Positions 60,571-64,000 of a stretch of 64,000 bases of DNA are shown piece by piece (within the stretch, counting starts at the first letter, position 1; each line of letters starts with the position of its first letter). Location of the stretch: contig CP093831.1 of the NCBI GenBank assembly GCA_033063855.1, positions 9,176,001-9,240,000 of the forward strand, in the 5' to 3' direction. The position numbers and the translations under genes are program-made. Under the pieces are notes generated by a model, which was not told the origin of the DNA, made no database searches, and was given only the letters and a program-made list of their open reading frames with translations. This DNA is from Smittia aterrima. Its lineage: Eukaryota; Arthropoda; Insecta; Diptera; Chironomidae.

Positions 60571-61940
60571 TTAGTTTGTCGTTTGAAGCAACGCCAAAAG
60601 CGAGTAAGTGAATTGAAGAATCTGAAATGAAAATGTCCTGATTTTAAAAGTTTAATTCAATATTTAATATCAAACCGTTAGCAGCGTTTCAAAGTCAACA
60701 GAGTTGAAGATTCCGTTGAAACCTTTCAATCGCTGAGCCATGATCAGAATCAAGAGAACATCTTTTTCATTCCTGGCTTTCTGAGTGTACCATTCGACTT
60801 CGTAGATCGCTGAAGTTAAGTTCTCAACACAAACATTGATGCGATTTCCCATCCAGCAGAAAACGCAGAGTTGCACAACTACCAGACAAATAATTACGAA
60901 CATCGTGATAGATGCAAAGACATCAGAGCTCAAAGTGTACAAGCACATGCAGAAGACCACTGCTGACATTGAGAATTCGATTAAGAAACTGAATCTTAAG
61001 AGTGCTCTGGCTTCGTTCATCCAATCCATGACTCGATAGCTTCGTAAAATCGTTTTCTTCACTTGCTCCTCGACCAAATTCTCTTCAGATTCTTTCTGTT
61101 GAAACATTTTTCTGACTTGAAGCGTTAAAGCTTCAATTTCCCAACATGAAAAGTTCATCAGCAGCAAAGCGTATCCAGTGTAAAAATAAAAGATTGTAAT
61201 AGCGGAAATCGCCATGAAGAAATGTTGAATATAGTGAATGAACCATTTTGGAGTCATGAAGGAGTCGAATGGCAAGTAAACAAAGTTGAAGTTGTAGGGC
61301 AGCTGTAAATCATTAACATCATCAACGAAAAAGACTGAAAAGGTCAGCAAAGTTGCATAAACAATCAAAATCACGAAGCTGACGACCGAGATTTTAAATT
61401 CTTTCTTCATGTATTCAATCGACAGCGACCAATCGTCATCAGTCGAACGAAGTTGCAATCTGAAAGAATTTAATGAAATTAAGAAATTAATTTAACATTT
61501 CAAATTGTAACCTTTCTTTGACAATCTTTTCGATCGTCGTTTGAATACTCGTTTGCAACACAACCAAAATCGCCATGTAACCAAAGTGTCGAACGATTTG
61601 AACTATTAACGATTTTAAGGATTAGCAAACTATTTGTCACATTGAAATCTGCTTACGAAAATATCCAGCGTTCTCCACTAACTCAATCGTTGTTAAATTC
61701 GAGAACCCAGTAGTTAGTACGTACGAGGTTATTCCGATCAGAAAGTTCGCGTGAGTAATTAAAAGAAGAATGAAGCTGAGAAAGGAAAACGATTGTAATG
61801 ATTGAGATTATGCTAATTTAATGATTTTACAAAGCTTTCAATTTTCCTTTATCGTTGAGCGGATTTAAATATTTCCAGACGATTTCGAGAATTTTAACCA
61901 TTCGAGTTGCATGAACGGAAGGTCTTTCAACAAAATTCAT
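60571..61940 (-). CDS. Odorant receptor C (7tm_6 family)
   Basis: Exons in order of translation are 61940-61831, 61775-61657, 61602-61512, 61459-60676 and 60621-60571, giving 384 residues. All introns are GT-AG; the third is 52 nt. The N-terminal exons are the most divergent of the four (MNFVERPSVHATRMVKILEI; second exon two codons longer with ITSYVLTTGFSN), whereas the fourth exon carries the same KMFQQKESEENLVEEQ block and the same CMCLYTLS segment as B. That mosaic suggests gene conversion or exon exchange in the 3' half. The C-terminus FTYSLLALLQTTN is standard. Confidence 0.93.
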
Positions 61941-62644
61941 TTTGATCTCTTTACTTTAAAAAATGTTTCAACTCGATTGAATGTCTGAACACAAATGAGA
62001 GCTTTATATAAATTTTCGTGAAGGACTCTCTAAAATAAACTTTAAATATTAATGGAACAACTTTAACGTTTATACTTAATTGTGAAAAGGGTTCGGCGAT
62101 CTGAAGCGAGTGAATTAAGTCAATTGATGTAGACAATTGCTGTTTTAAAGAATTATTTATTTATTTTTCCTTGTCTCAAAAGTTTTGTTCGACACGATCA
62201 GACTCTTTCAGTTTAGCAATTTGTTGATAAGTTCATTACACTTCAGGAGAAGGTAAATAAGTCTCAAGGAATAATCGAATCAATATTTATACCAAAAATT
62301 AAAAATTTAACAAACACCGCGGGAAATTTTTTGTTAAAAATAATAATATTTTTCATTTCTTGATCATGTTTACAAACGATTATAGATTTCTCACACGCTA
62401 ACATGGGGAGAAACGATTAAGTAAATTTTATTTCGGTTGCTTTTATTAAGCTGTTGAGAGATACCACAGATTACTTCAGTGTTAAGTTGTCTCTGAGCTC
62501 ATAGATGTATTTCAAGAAAATTTTCCCAAATAATCTTTCACTGGACAAATATTTATTTGATCACACCGAGACATGAAGTTTACATTAAGTGAAAAATTAC
62601 TTAAAAGTATGCGACATCTTGCAGAGTTTTGAGAGAGGAACTTT
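61941..62644. other. Spacer between receptors C and D
   Basis: It lacks the A/B-type 5' flank. It contains the decayed copy of the small secreted gene (62195-62290), then TTTCTCACACGCTAACATG and, from about 62440, the receptor 3' flank that matches 55675-55826. Confidence 0.65.
62195..62290 (+). pseudogene. Decayed copy of the small secreted gene's second exon
   Basis: ACGATCAGACTCTTTCAGTT is identical to the start of the stretch at 55209. The similarity continues through TTCAGGA, GTAAATA and GTCTCAAG but with substitutions and indels that introduce stops (an in-frame TAA at GGTAAATAA). The signal-peptide exon is not found upstream. It lies at the same place relative to receptor D as the intact form does to receptor A, so the duplication unit carried both genes. 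Confidence 0.65.
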
Positions 62645-64000
62645 TTAGGTTGTCGATTGTAGCAACGTCAGAAGCGAATAAGTAAATTGCAGAACCTGAA
62701 AAGAAAATATTCAATTGAAAACACTAAGCTAAAAAATGATCAAACCGTAAGCAACGTCTCAAAGTCAACAGAGTTGAAGATTCCATTGAAACCTTTCAAT
62801 CGCTGAGCCGTGATCAGAATCAAAAGCACATCTTTTCGCTTCCTGGCTTTCTGTGTGAACCATTCGACTTCGTAGATTGCTGAAGTTAAGTTTTCAACAC
62901 AAACATTGAGGCGATTTCCCATCAAGCAGAAAACTGAGAGTTGTCCAAATACACCGCAAATCATCCCAAACATTGTGGTCGATTCGAATTCAGAAGCGCT
63001 CAAAGTGTGCAAGTTCATGCATAAGACGACAGCTGACATTGAAAAATCGATGAAAAAACTGAATCTTAGGATAGCTCGTGCTTCGTTCATCCAATCCATG
63101 ACTCGATAACTTCGTAAAATCGTTTTCTTCACTTGCTCCTCGACCAAATTCTCTTCAAATTCTATCTGTTGAAACATTTTTTTGACTTGAAGCGTTAAAG
63201 TTTCAATTTCCCAACATGAAAAGTTCATCAGCAGCAAAGCGTATCCAGTGTAAAAACAAAAGAAGGTATATGCGGCACACGCAATGAACAGTTGTTGGAA
63301 ATATTGAAGGAACCACTTCGGAGTCATGAAGGAGTCAAAGGGCAAATAAACAAAATTGAAGTTGTAGAACAGCCGTAAATCATTGACACCGTCAACGAAG
63401 AAAGGTGAAGAGACGATGACGACAAAGTTAAGAGTCATCACCACTGCACAGCCAACCGAGAATTTAAATTCTTTCTTCATGTAATCAATCGCAAGAGACC
63501 AATCGTCATCAGTTGAACGAAGTTGCAACCTAAAAGAATTCAATGAGAGGAAGAAATAAAATTTGAACATTTCTTGCCTCTCTTTTGTAATCTTATCCAT
63601 CGCTCTTTGAATCCTGGCTTGCATTAGAAACAAGATCGCCATGTAACCGAAATGGCGAATGATTTGAACTTTGAAAAAACTAAGTTTAATAAACTTTCCT
63701 CGAATCTTAAAATTTTCTTACGCAAATATCCAATGTTCTCCCCCAAATCGATCGCTGTTAGATTTTCTGTGATTAACAAGTAGGAGCTGATTGCGATCAC
63801 AAAGTAAGCATGAGCTATGACATTTAGCTTGAAGCTAGAGAAAAAAAAGTTAGTTTCAATTAATAATTTTAAAAGCTTGGCTATTTTACAAAATATTTAA
63901 TTTTCCTTCAGCATTCAGTGGATTCAGAAATTTCCACACAATCCCAACTTGAACTTTAACCATTCGAGTTGCATGAACGGATGGTCCTTCGATGATTTTC
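62645..64000 (-). CDS. Odorant receptor D (7tm_6 family), start codon cut by window edge
   Basis: Exons in order of translation are 64000-63890 (the first two bases of the ATG lie beyond the edge), 63834-63722, 63668-63578, 63529-62746 and 62695-62645. With the two missing bases it makes 383 residues, like A and B. The 48-nt third intron has a GC donor (GAG|GCAAGA). The intracellular block differs slightly from the others (VKKMFQQIEFEENLVEEQ). The C-terminus VLQFTYSLLTLLQSTT and the 3' flank are closest to receptor A, whereas exon 2 (VIAHAYFVIAISSYLL) is closest to B, again a mosaic. Odour tuning is unknown. Confidence 0.92.

Overview
The window is nuclear DNA from an insect, most likely a dipteran. 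Three signs support this. There is a miR-2/miR-13 microRNA cluster whose mature sequences match the Drosophila miR-2a, miR-13a and miR-13b forms. There is a tandem array of insect 7tm_6 odorant receptors. There are two takeout/JHBP-family genes. The DNA is AT-rich, small introns are mostly 48-71 nt with GT-AG (twice GC-AG) borders, and poly(A) signals are AATAAA. I cannot name the species.

Layout. Bases 1-27742 hold no gene I can support; they look like intergenic DNA and/or the long 5' intron of the next gene. Bases 27743-45055 (+) carry seven exons of a PPP4R1-like HEAT-repeat regulatory subunit of protein phosphatase 4; the N-terminal exon(s) were not found. Its second visible intron boundary lies after a 12.2 kb intron, and its third intron (40483-42145) hosts five same-strand hairpins of the miR-2 family in the order miR-2a, miR-13a, miR-13b, miR-2 variant, miR-2a. 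The miR-13a hairpin appears to have a terminal loop of about 175 nt. miR-71, the usual partner of this cluster, is not in the intron.

Bases 45.5-49.0 kb are repeat-rich: degenerate duplicated blocks, plus a 152-bp highly structured insertion flanked by 12-bp direct repeats with a related empty site 1.4 kb away. Bases 49015-50919 (+) encode a 500-residue four-exon protein with serine/threonine-rich repeats and a C-terminal bZIP-like basic region; its first intron contains a 58-bp-arm foldback.

Bases 51.2-54.3 kb (-) hold two takeout-like secreted lipid-carrier genes with largely different intron positions. Bases 54.3-64.0 kb are a tandemly duplicated zone: a possible small secreted-protein gene (+) with a decayed second copy, four odorant receptor genes (-, the last missing only two bases of its ATG), two receptor relics, a duplicated takeout promoter and shared spacer modules. 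Takeout-like ligand carriers next to odorant receptors fit a chemosensory neighbourhood, but co-regulation is inference only.
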